Assembly (NCBI GenBank): GCA_050743265.1
Contig: JBOGEN010000076.1
Coordinates: forward strand, 1-6,800
Reading direction: 5' to 3'
From: JBOGEN01 sp050743265
GTDB lineage: Bacteria; Actinomycetota; Actinomycetes; JBOGEN01
Length of the DNA stretch: 6,800 nucleotides
Shown: piece by piece, positions 1 to 6,800 of the stretch
Position numbering within the stretch: position 1 is the stretch's first letter
Layout of the letters: every line of letters starts with the position of its first letter
Translations under genes and position numbers: made by a program
Notes under the pieces: generated by a model
Seen by the model: only the letters and a program-made list of their open reading frames with translations
What the model was told of the DNA's origin: nothing
The model's database searches: none

Positions 1-28
1 GGGCGGGAAGCCGCTTGGCTTGCCGCCC
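1..28 (-). terminator. Hairpin downstream of secA, probable terminator
   Basis: Bases 1-12 pair with 17-28 around a four-base loop (GCTT at 13-16). Eleven of the twelve positions are Watson-Crick pairs and one is a G-G mismatch (7 with 22). The hairpin starts 33 bases beyond the secA stop codon, where a transcription terminator would be expected. Any U-tract on the secA transcript would fall before base 1, outside the window, so it cannot be confirmed. In high-GC actinobacteria many terminators lack a U-run. The hairpin could also serve a gene arriving from the left edge. Confidence 0.55.
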
Positions 29-61
29 CGTCGTCGACTCGCCGTCAGGAGTCGTCTCGCG

Positions 62-2893
<2,832 letters not shown>

Positions 2894-2901
2894 GCGTTCG
2901 G

Positions 2902-2907
2902 CTCCTT
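2902..2907 (-). promoter_or_regulatory. Ribosome binding site that fixes the secA start
   Basis: Read on the minus strand this is AAGGAG, ending eight bases before the GTG at 2891-2893. It is a near-consensus Shine-Dalgarno sequence and supports that GTG over the more upstream in-frame starts, which would add up to 62 residues without resemblance to SecA. Confidence 0.85.
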
Positions 2908-2974
2908 GCGGGACAGGCTGACCGCGTTGCTTGGCGGACACGCGGCGGTACGGCGTTTCGCGGCTGTCCTCGAC

Positions 2975-3003
2975 ATCGTAGGCCGTCACGGCCGGTGAGC
3001 CAG
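2975..3003 (-). promoter_or_regulatory. Candidate secA promoter
   Basis: On the minus strand a -10-like TACGAT (2975-2980) is preceded by a 17-base spacer and CTGGCT (2998-3003), which matches the -35 consensus at three of six positions. Transcription would begin near 2968 and leave a leader of about 75 bases before the secA GTG. The -10 matches TAnnnT well but the -35 is weak, as is common in actinobacteria. This is inferred from sequence only. Confidence 0.45.
2981..2993. repeat. Perfect 13-base palindrome in the secA promoter spacer
   Basis: The sequence GGCCGTCACGGCC has two perfect six-base arms around one central base. It fills most of the 17-base spacer between the candidate -35 and -10 of secA, a typical place for a repressor operator. 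I do not recognise it as the site of a known regulator. GC-rich palindromes of this size also arise by chance in such genomes. Confidence 0.4.
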
Positions 3004-3054
3004 CCACCTCTTCGAGTAATCGGGACTTCGAGGGCCTCCTCGGCCTGTCCCCGG

Positions 3055-3082
3055 TTGACGGCCGGCCAGAACGAGGCACTCT
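3055..3082 (+). promoter_or_regulatory. Candidate promoter for the small membrane protein gene
   Basis: TTGACG (3055-3060) is a near-consensus -35 hexamer. A 16-base spacer leads to CACTCT (3077-3082), a poor -10 that keeps the A at position 2 and the T at position 6. Transcription would start around 3089, giving a leader of roughly 30 bases that includes the GGAGG ribosome site. The good -35 and sensible spacing are the support; the weak -10 keeps confidence modest. Confidence 0.4.
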
Positions 3083-3119
3083 GATTCCCGGACGTGCCGA
3101 CGAGGGGGGAGGTAAGCGG

Positions 3120-3320
3120 ATGCCTTACGGCGCACGTGGCAGGCCGATGTCCTGGATCGCGGTCTGCATCATCGTGCTCGGCTTCACGGTCGGGGGGCTG
3201 GGGCTGGTCCTCGGGCCGGCGTGGTGGCTCTTCTGGGCCGGGGTGTCGGTCACGGGCGCGGGAGCGATCTTCGCCTGGGCAATCGGGATCATGGAGGACT
3301 ACTCGGAGGACATTCACTGA
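3120..3320 (+). CDS. Small two-helix membrane protein, function unknown
   Basis: This 66-residue protein has two hydrophobic segments, about residues 11-31 and 34-56, joined by a tight GPAW turn and followed by an acidic C-terminal tail (EDYSEDIH). The short N-terminus is basic. The start is ATG with GGAGG at 3108-3112, seven bases upstream. In size and topology it resembles the small actinobacterial membrane proteins named for an HGxxPAAW motif before the first helix; here the matching stretch reads RGRPMSW, so that assignment is tentative and made from memory. It is transcribed divergently from secA and is followed after 57 bases by the YcaQ-type gene. Tryptophans cluster near the membrane interfaces (W12, W35, W36, W39, W53). 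No catalytic motif is visible and I assign no function. The ribosome site, its own promoter-like sequence and the clean hydrophobic pattern make it a real gene. Confidence 0.82.
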   Translation: MPYGARGRPMSWIAVCIIVLGFTVGGLGLVLGPAWWLFWAGVSVTGAGAIFAWAIGIMEDYSEDIH

Positions 3321-3341
3321 CCTGGGGGGACGAACGGGCGC

Positions 3342-3356
3342 GGTCCCTGTCGGACC
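3342..3356 (+). terminator. Weak hairpin between the membrane protein gene and the glycosylase gene
   Basis: GGTCC (3342-3346) pairs perfectly with GGACC (3352-3356) around a five-base loop. A competing stem is possible between GGGAC (3327-3331) and GTCCC (3343-3347). Either could end the transcript of the small membrane protein, but the stems are short and no T-run follows. Confidence 0.25.
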
Positions 3357-3363
3357 CCACCTC

Positions 3364-3369
3364 TAGGGT
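3364..3369 (+). promoter_or_regulatory. -10-like element suggesting leaderless transcription of the ycaQ-type gene
   Basis: TAGGGT matches the actinobacterial -10 pattern TAnnnT and ends eight bases before the GTG at 3378. That spacing would put the first transcribed base at or next to the start codon. No good Shine-Dalgarno sequence precedes this GTG; the only purine-rich stretch (AGGGTGG, 3365-3371) overlaps the element itself. No clear -35 is visible. The combination is typical of leaderless genes in this phylum, but it is an inference. Confidence 0.45.
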
Positions 3370-3377
3370 GGCCGCCC

Positions 3378-4577
3378 GTGACCTCCCCCGCTCCCCTGAC
3401 CGCTCCGCCCGCCGTCGCCGCCAGCCTGTCCACGGACGAGGCTCGGCGCGCGGCGCTGCGGGCCCAGGGGCTGCTCGGCTCGTCCGGCAGGCGCGGGGGC
3501 GTCCCCGGCATGCTGCGCCGGCTCGGCGCCGTCCAGCTCGACACGATCTCGGTGCTCGCGCGGTCCCACGAGCTGGTCCCGTACGCCCGGCTCGGCGCCG
3601 TGGGGCGCAGACGGGTCGAGGCCGCGTACTGGGGCCACCGGCCCGCCCGCACGTTCGAGTACTGGTCACACGCCGCCTGCGTCCTGCCCGTCGAGGAATG
3701 GCCGTTCTTCGCCTTCCGGCGGAGGGAGTTCCGCCGCCGGGGCCGTCGCTGGCACCAGGTCGACGAGAAGACCTGCCGCGAGGTGCTGGCCCGGCTCCGG
3801 GCAGACGGACCGCTCACGGCGACCGACCTCGGTGGCGCCAAGGCCGGCGGCCCGTGGTGGGACTGGTCGTCGGTGAAGATCGCTGTCGAGTGGCTGCTCG
3901 ACCTCGGTGAGGTCGTCGTGACCGAGCGGCGGGGGTGGCGCCGGGTGTACGACCTGCCGGAACGGGCGCTGCCTCCCTCGGTGCTCGGGATCGAGGCGTC
4001 GGACGAGGAGTGCGTCCGGCGGCTCGTGTGCTTCGCGGGCCGAGCCATGGGCGTGGCGACGGTCGCCGACCTCGCCGACTACCACCGGCTGGCCAAGGAG
4101 CAGGTGGCGAGGGCCGTCCCCGACTCCGGTCTCCTCCCCGTCGAGGTCGACGGGTGGCGCCAGGCCGCGTGGGCCGACCCGGAGGTGCTGGAGGCACCCG
4201 TCCGCGGCCGGCACCGCACGACGCTGCTGTCCCCGTTCGACTCCCTCGTGTGGGACCGACCGCGGACCAGGCGCCTGTTCGGCTTCGCCCACGCGCTCGA
4301 GGCGTACAAGCCGCGTGGCAAGCGTGTGTACGGCTACTTCGCGATGCCCGTGCTGGCCGGCGGCAGGCTCGTCGGCCGAGTGGACCCGAGCCGCCAGGGC
4401 GCCACGCTCGTCGCCCGTCACGTCTCGCTCGAGACGGCCCGCGGGGTGGAGCCGGTGGCGGACGCCCTGGCCGAGGCCGCGGGGTGGGTTGGCTGCGACG
4501 CCGTCGGTGTGGAGCGGGTCACCCCCGCGTCGCTCGACGCCCCGGTACGTGCGGCCGTCGCCACCCGTACCGGCTGA
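3378..4577 (+). CDS. YcaQ/AlkX-type winged-helix DNA glycosylase (crosslink repair)
   Basis: This 399-residue protein belongs to the HTH_42 winged-helix family, which includes E. coli YcaQ (AlkX) and Streptomyces AlkZ. These DNA glycosylases remove alkylated bases and can unhook interstrand crosslinks. The catalytic Q-hydrophobic-D/Q motif appears as QLD at 53-55 inside GAVQLDTISV. The D in the third position matches the YcaQ branch rather than the AlkZ branch, which has QxQ. Other family blocks are FEYWSHAACVLP (93-104) and the conserved region LLSPFDSLVWDR (283-294), continuing through AYKPRGKRVYGYFAMPVL (309-326) and GRVDP (333-337). The length is normal for the family. The N-terminal 15 or so residues are Ala/Pro-rich and probably disordered. 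The start is GTG, apparently without a usable ribosome site, consistent with leaderless expression. It is convergent with the response regulator gene. Family membership is firm; substrate range is inferred from the family. Confidence 0.92.
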   Translation: MTSPAPLTAPPAVAASLSTDEARRAALRAQGLLGSSGRRGGVPGMLRRLGAVQLDTISVLARSHELVPYARLGAVGRRRVEAAYWGHRPARTFEYWSHAACVLPVEEWPFFAFRRREFRRRGRRWHQVDEKTCREVLARLRADGPLTATDLGGAKAGGPWWDWSSVKIAVEWLLDLGEVVVTERRGWRRVYDLPERALPPSVLGIEASDEECVRRLVCFAGRAMGVATVADLADYHRLAKEQVARAVPDSGLLPVEVDGWRQAAWADPEVLEAPVRGRHRTTLLSPFDSLVWDRPRTRRLFGFAHALEAYKPRGKRVYGYFAMPVLAGGRLVGRVDPSRQGATLVARHVSLETARGVEPVADALAEAAGWVGCDAVGVERVTPASLDAPVRAAVATRTG

Positions 4578-4601
4578 CCGGCCGCGGCACGGCCTCAGCG
4601 C

Positions 4602-4618
4602 GTGACCCGCGTGGTCAC
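4602..4618. terminator. Hairpin in the convergent gap, likely terminator for the ycaQ-type gene
   Basis: GTGACC (4602-4607) pairs perfectly with GGTCAC (4613-4618) around the loop CGCGT. It lies 24 bases after the stop codon of the glycosylase gene and can form in transcripts from either strand. No T-run follows on either side, so any termination here would be of the U-less type frequent in high-GC actinobacteria. Confidence 0.45.
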
Positions 4619-4629
4619 CCGAGCGGTGT

Positions 4630-4674
4630 GACTCCGCCCGTCCTCGGGCAGCCGGGAGACGAAGGAGTCGCCCG
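4630..4674 (-). terminator. Nested hairpins just after the response regulator stop
   Basis: GCCCG (4636-4640) pairs with CGGGC (4645-4649) around TCCT. The flanking GACTCC (4630-4635) can pair with GGAGTC (4664-4669), forming an outer stem. The CGGGC arm can instead pair with a second GCCCG at 4670-4674, so the structures compete. The block begins within a few bases of the response regulator stop codon (4678-4680), and it could terminate transcripts from both directions. No U-tract is seen. Confidence 0.45.
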
Positions 4675-4677
4675 CTC

Positions 4678-5391
4678 TCAGGTGATCTCGAGCAGCTTCT
4701 CGCGGACGGCGTACACGACCGCCTCCATGCGTGAGTGCAGCTGCAGCTTCTCGAGGATATTGCGGATGTGGTTCTTCACCGTGTTCTCGCTGATGAAGAG
4801 CTGCTTGGCGATGTCCCGGTTGTTCAGCCCCTTGGCGACGAGCTTGAGCACCTCCATCTCGCGCTCGGTCAGCCGGGGGGCGGGCACCTGCTGGCGCTCC
4901 TCACCGCGCTTGATCATGGACGCGAACTCGGTGAGCAGCTTCGACGCCATCGAGGGGCTGATCAGCGACTGGCCGTTGTACACCGCACGGATCGCGGAGG
5001 CCACCTCGTCGATGGAGATCTCCTTGAGAAGGTAGCCAGTGGCGCCGGCCTTGATCGCGTCGTAGAGGTCGGCCTCCTCGTCGCTGATCGTGAGCATGAT
5101 GATCTTGGCGCTCGGGACGATCTCCTTGATCGCGGTGCAGGCGTCGATGCCGCCCCGGCGGGGCATCCGGACGTCCATGAGGACGATGTCCGGCAGGAGC
5201 TCAGTCGCCTTCGTGACGGCCTCGGCGCCGTCGCTCGCCTCTCCGACGACCTCGACGTCGCTCTCCTGCGCGAGGACCATCTCGAGCCCGCGCCGGAAGA
5301 GCGCGTGGTCGTCCACGACGAGCACGCGAATCGCGTCACCCTGCCCTGCCGATGGACCTGGTTCGCCCGCCGGCTCGGGTCGGTCCGTCAC
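4678..5391 (-). CDS. NarL/LuxR-family DNA-binding response regulator (OrrA-like)
   Basis: This 237-residue cytoplasmic transcription regulator has an N-terminal receiver domain and a C-terminal LuxR-type helix-turn-helix. In the receiver the acidic pair is D27/D28, the predicted phosphorylated aspartate is D73 in IVLMDVRMP, the switch threonine is T101 and the conserved lysine is K123, so it looks fully phosphorylatable. The DNA-binding part begins at LTEREMEVLKLVAKG (174-188) and continues through NRDIAKQLFISENTVKNHI. I chose the GTG at 5391 because GGGAG lies six bases upstream. An in-frame GTG at 5451 would add 20 residues but has no ribosome site. About 20 Pro/Gly-rich residues precede the receiver. 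No histidine kinase is encoded in the window. Its place between hpf and secA matches Streptomyces orrA (SCO3008, from memory), an orphan regulator, so it is probably an orphan here too. Its targets cannot be read from this sequence. Confidence 0.96.
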   Translation of the reverse strand: MTDRPEPAGEPGPSAGQGDAIRVLVVDDHALFRRGLEMVLAQESDVEVVGEASDGAEAVTKATELLPDIVLMDVRMPRRGGIDACTAIKEIVPSAKIIMLTISDEEADLYDAIKAGATGYLLKEISIDEVASAIRAVYNGQSLISPSMASKLLTEFASMIKRGEERQQVPAPRLTEREMEVLKLVAKGLNNRDIAKQLFISENTVKNHIRNILEKLQLHSRMEAVVYAVREKLLEIT

Positions 5392-5397
5392 GTGTCT

Positions 5398-5402
5398 CTC
5401 CC
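5398..5402 (-). promoter_or_regulatory. Ribosome binding site that fixes the response regulator start
   Basis: Read on the minus strand this is GGGAG, within the purine-rich stretch AGGGAGAG, and it ends six bases before the GTG at 5389-5391. The competing GTG at 5449-5451 has no comparable sequence upstream. Confidence 0.7.
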
Positions 5403-5491
5403 TCGGCGGCCGACGGCGCTGCGGCGGCGATATCCGTCCGTCCAGCGTCACCGGGCATCATCGCACGCCACCCCCGAAGTCGTGGGTGTTT

Positions 5492-5506
5492 GTCCGATAC
5501 GCGGAC
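5492..5506 (-). terminator. Weak hairpin in the hpf - response regulator gap
   Basis: GTCCG (5492-5496) pairs with CGGAC (5502-5506) around five bases, beginning 16 bases after the hpf stop codon. A second five-base stem, CACCC (5469-5473) with GGGTG (5484-5488), lies further along. Both are short, are not followed by U-runs, and may not terminate efficiently. Some hpf transcripts could therefore read into the response regulator gene across the 131-base gap. I found no convincing promoter for the regulator in this gap. Confidence 0.25.
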
Positions 5507-5522
5507 GCTGCCGGCCGCCGGG

Positions 5523-6182
5523 TCAGGACTCCAGTCGGATCACACCGTAGTCATAGCCGCGCCGCCGGTAGACGACGCTCGGGCGGCGGGAGTCCCCGTC
5601 CACGAACAGGTAGAAATCGTGGCCAACGAGCTCCATCTCGAACAGCGCCTGGTCGAGGCTCATCGGCTCGGCGGCGTGCACCTTCTCGCGGACGACGAGG
5701 GGCCCGTCGCCCTCCACGTCCATCGGCACGATCCGGTCCCCGTCCTCGACCGCCCTCGCGGTACCGCCGGAACCCGCCGCCGCTCCCTCACCGGAGCCGG
5801 CCGGCTCCGACCCGTTCAGCAGGGCGTCCGCCGTATGCTCGGTGGCCGCCGCGACCGAGATCGGCGTACGGCTGCCGTGGTGCACCCGCCGCCGGTCGGC
5901 CACCTTGCGCAGGCGCGCCTCGAGCTTCGCGCAGGCCAGGTCGAGCGCGCCGTACGGGTCGTCCGCGGCGGCCTCGGCGCGGATGACCGGGCCGCGCGAC
6001 ACGCAGGTCAGCTGGACGCGGTCCGAATGGTCGGAGAGACGGGGGTTGCGCTCCTTGGACACCTCGACGTCGATACGGATGACCTTGTGGTCGAGCTTCT
6101 CCACCTTGCCGAGCTTGTCCGCCACGTGCTTGCGGAAGCGGTCGGGCACCTCGGTGTGACGGCTCCTGACGACGATGTCCAC
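5523..6182 (-). CDS. hpf: Long-form ribosome hibernation promoting factor
   Basis: This 219-residue protein binds the small ribosomal subunit in the decoding region and, in the long form, joins two 70S ribosomes into inactive 100S dimers during stress or stationary phase. The N-terminal ribosome-binding domain covers about residues 1-102 (MDIVVRSRHTEVPDRFRKHV onwards, ending in the basic LRKVADRRRVHHG). A Gly/Ala/Ser-rich linker runs from about 105 to 158. The C-terminal dimerisation domain starts near 161 and shows VVREKVHAAEPMSLDQAL, MELVGHDFYLF and VVYRRRGYDYGVI, all strongly conserved in the family. The start is GTG at 6182 with AGGAGG nine bases upstream. The next gene on the strand is the response regulator, 131 bases away; comF ends 320 bases before it. 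The long gap suggests its own promoter. The names hpf and raiA are both used for such genes. Confidence 0.98.
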   Translation of the reverse strand: MDIVVRSRHTEVPDRFRKHVADKLGKVEKLDHKVIRIDVEVSKERNPRLSDHSDRVQLTCVSRGPVIRAEAAADDPYGALDLACAKLEARLRKVADRRRVHHGSRTPISVAAATEHTADALLNGSEPAGSGEGAAAGSGGTARAVEDGDRIVPMDVEGDGPLVVREKVHAAEPMSLDQALFEMELVGHDFYLFVDGDSRRPSVVYRRRGYDYGVIRLES

Positions 6183-6502
6183 GGGAACAGTCCTCCTGAT
6201 CGACGACGACGAGGGAGGGATGGCACCCGCCCGGCCGACCTGGTCTTCGACCCCACATCCGCCTGCAGAGGGGTTCGCAGCACTGTGGCCACTACTGCCC
6301 TTCTCCCGGAGCGGGAGGCATCTGGCCTCCCGGCGGGGCAGGACTTACCTCTAAGCCGCTCCGTGATCGGTCGACGAAGAGTCGCCTTACGTGGGCCGTT
6401 TCGCCTGCGGCTGGCATCGGCTTGTCGGAACGGGCGACCCGGACGCACCCGGCCTCCCGACCTGACGCAACCACGGACCCGAGCGGGTGCCATGGAGGAA
6501 CG
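6183..6502 (-). other. 320-base gene-free stretch: hpf leader and comF downstream region
   Basis: No convincing gene lies here on either strand. The hpf-proximal end holds the AGGAGG ribosome site (6192-6197). The middle holds competing hairpins at 6303-6332. Near the comF end there is only a four-base stem (GGGT with ACCC around 6482-6489), which is too weak to call a terminator. I searched the minus strand for a -10 element of the TAnnnT type and found none with a matching -35, so the hpf promoter may use an alternative sigma factor or be too weak to recognise. The length is unusual beside the tight gaps elsewhere in this window. Confidence 0.6.
6303..6332 (-). promoter_or_regulatory. Mutually exclusive hairpins in the hpf leader
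   Basis: CGGGAGGC (6312-6319) pairs perfectly with GCCTCCCG (6325-6332) around five bases, an eight-pair stem. The same middle arm (CGGGAG, 6312-6317) can instead pair with CTCCCG at 6303-6308 around a three-base loop. In the hpf transcript the two structures cannot form together. The stronger stem starts about 120 bases upstream of the hpf GTG. It could be a terminator for comF transcripts, a leader switch or a chance GC-rich structure. No U-run follows it. Confidence 0.35.
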
Positions 6503-6800
6503 CTAGTCCGATCCGCTCCCGACGTGTAGGGCCCGGGCAGACCCGGGTGTCCGCCGCACGGTGGACGCCACGGCGGCCGCCGACACCGGGGCCGCCCCGG
6601 CCTCGCGGAGCGCCCGCACGGCCTCGGCCAGCGTGGCTCCCGTAGTGATCACGTCGTCGACCACCACCAGTCTCAGGTCGGAACCGTCGATCATGGGGGG
6701 CCGGGCGACGTGGGCCCCTGCCAGGTTCGCCGCGCGGGCAGCCTCGTCGAGGCCGGCCTGGTCCGCCACCCGCCGGGTGAGGCGCAGCAGCGGGCGGACG
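6503..6800 (-). CDS. ComF-family phosphoribosyltransferase, C-terminal part
   Basis: The frame is open from the right edge of the window to the TAG at 6503-6505, so 98 C-terminal residues are visible and the start lies outside. The type I phosphoribosyltransferase PRPP-binding motif is present as LVVVDDVITTGATL, with both aspartates and the TTGAT loop intact. The upstream stretch LLRLTRRVADQAGL, followed by AARAANLAGA, is the usual ComF pattern of an arginine-rich segment, a DQ and the N-L-x-G-A block. ComF proteins are linked in some bacteria to DNA uptake, but in actinobacteria without a clear competence system the role is uncertain and may be nucleotide or base salvage. The normal N-terminal zinc-finger region would be off the edge. 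The internal GTG at 6769 is not the start, because conserved ComF residues continue before it. Confidence 0.92.
   Translation of the reverse strand, partial: VRPLLRLTRRVADQAGLDEAARAANLAGAHVARPPMIDGSDLRLVVVDDVITTGATLAEAVRALREAGAAPVSAAAVASTVRRTPGSARALHVGSGSD

Noticed and set aside
35..54. Short inverted repeat CGACTC / GAGTCG next to the secA stop
   Set aside because: Only six pairs with an eight-base loop, and it sits beside a much stronger hairpin at 1-28. It is not distinguishable from chance.
3935..5035. A 366-codon plus-strand frame overlapping the glycosylase and the response regulator
   Set aside because: It lies in another frame of the YcaQ-type gene and then antisense to the regulator, and its Arg/Gly/Pro-rich sequence has no domain.
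5392..5451. Earlier in-frame GTG start for the response regulator at 5451
   Set aside because: No ribosome site precedes it and the added 20 residues are Arg/Pro-rich and unlike a receiver domain. The GTG at 5391 has GGGAG six bases upstream.
6285..6292. GTGGCCAC palindrome in the hpf leader
   Set aside because: An eight-base palindrome of this composition is expected by chance in such sequence, and no matching promoter element surrounds it.
6292..6474. A 60-codon minus-strand frame in the gap between comF and hpf
   Set aside because: It has no clear ribosome site and no hydrophobic or domain-like pattern, and its composition is what random high-GC sequence gives.
5352..6506. A 384-codon plus-strand frame covering hpf and its leader
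   Set aside because: It is antisense to a clear HPF gene and has an Arg/Val/His-rich shadow composition with no conserved motifs. It would also have to run through the whole gene-free region.

Overview
The window is a stretch of high-GC chromosome from an actinobacterium. The protein sequences and gene order suggest a Micrococcales-type organism, perhaps close to Cellulomonas, but that genus-level guess rests on memory of family sequences and not on a search. It looks like ordinary core chromosome. I see no insertion sequence, phage gene, CRISPR array, tRNA, rRNA or anything that looks recently transferred.

Layout from left to right: a strong hairpin at 1-28, then secA on the minus strand (62-2893), which encodes the preprotein translocase motor ATPase. 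A divergent intergenic region (2894-3119) carries candidate promoters for both directions. On the plus strand follow a 66-residue two-helix membrane protein (3120-3320) and a YcaQ-type winged-helix DNA glycosylase (3378-4577). That gene runs convergently into a NarL/LuxR-type response regulator on the minus strand (4678-5391), with a hairpin-rich 100-base gap between them. Continuing on the minus strand are long-form ribosome hibernation promoting factor (5523-6182), a 320-base gene-free stretch that is the hpf leader region (6183-6502), and the C-terminal part of a ComF-family phosphoribosyltransferase (6503-6800) whose start lies outside the window.

The minus-strand order comF - hpf - response regulator - secA matches a conserved actinobacterial neighbourhood. 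As I recall it, Streptomyces has the orphan regulator OrrA between hpf and secA, and the mtrA/mtrB/lpqB genes just beyond comF. The YcaQ gene and the small membrane protein lie on the opposite strand inside this block. The genes do not form one pathway. They combine protein export (SecA), ribosome dormancy (HPF), signal-dependent transcription (the regulator) and DNA interstrand-crosslink repair (YcaQ).

I did not find an undescribed system. The items most worth a second look are regulatory: a perfect 13-base palindrome inside the candidate secA promoter, a probable leaderless promoter for the glycosylase gene, and mutually exclusive hairpins in the long hpf leader.
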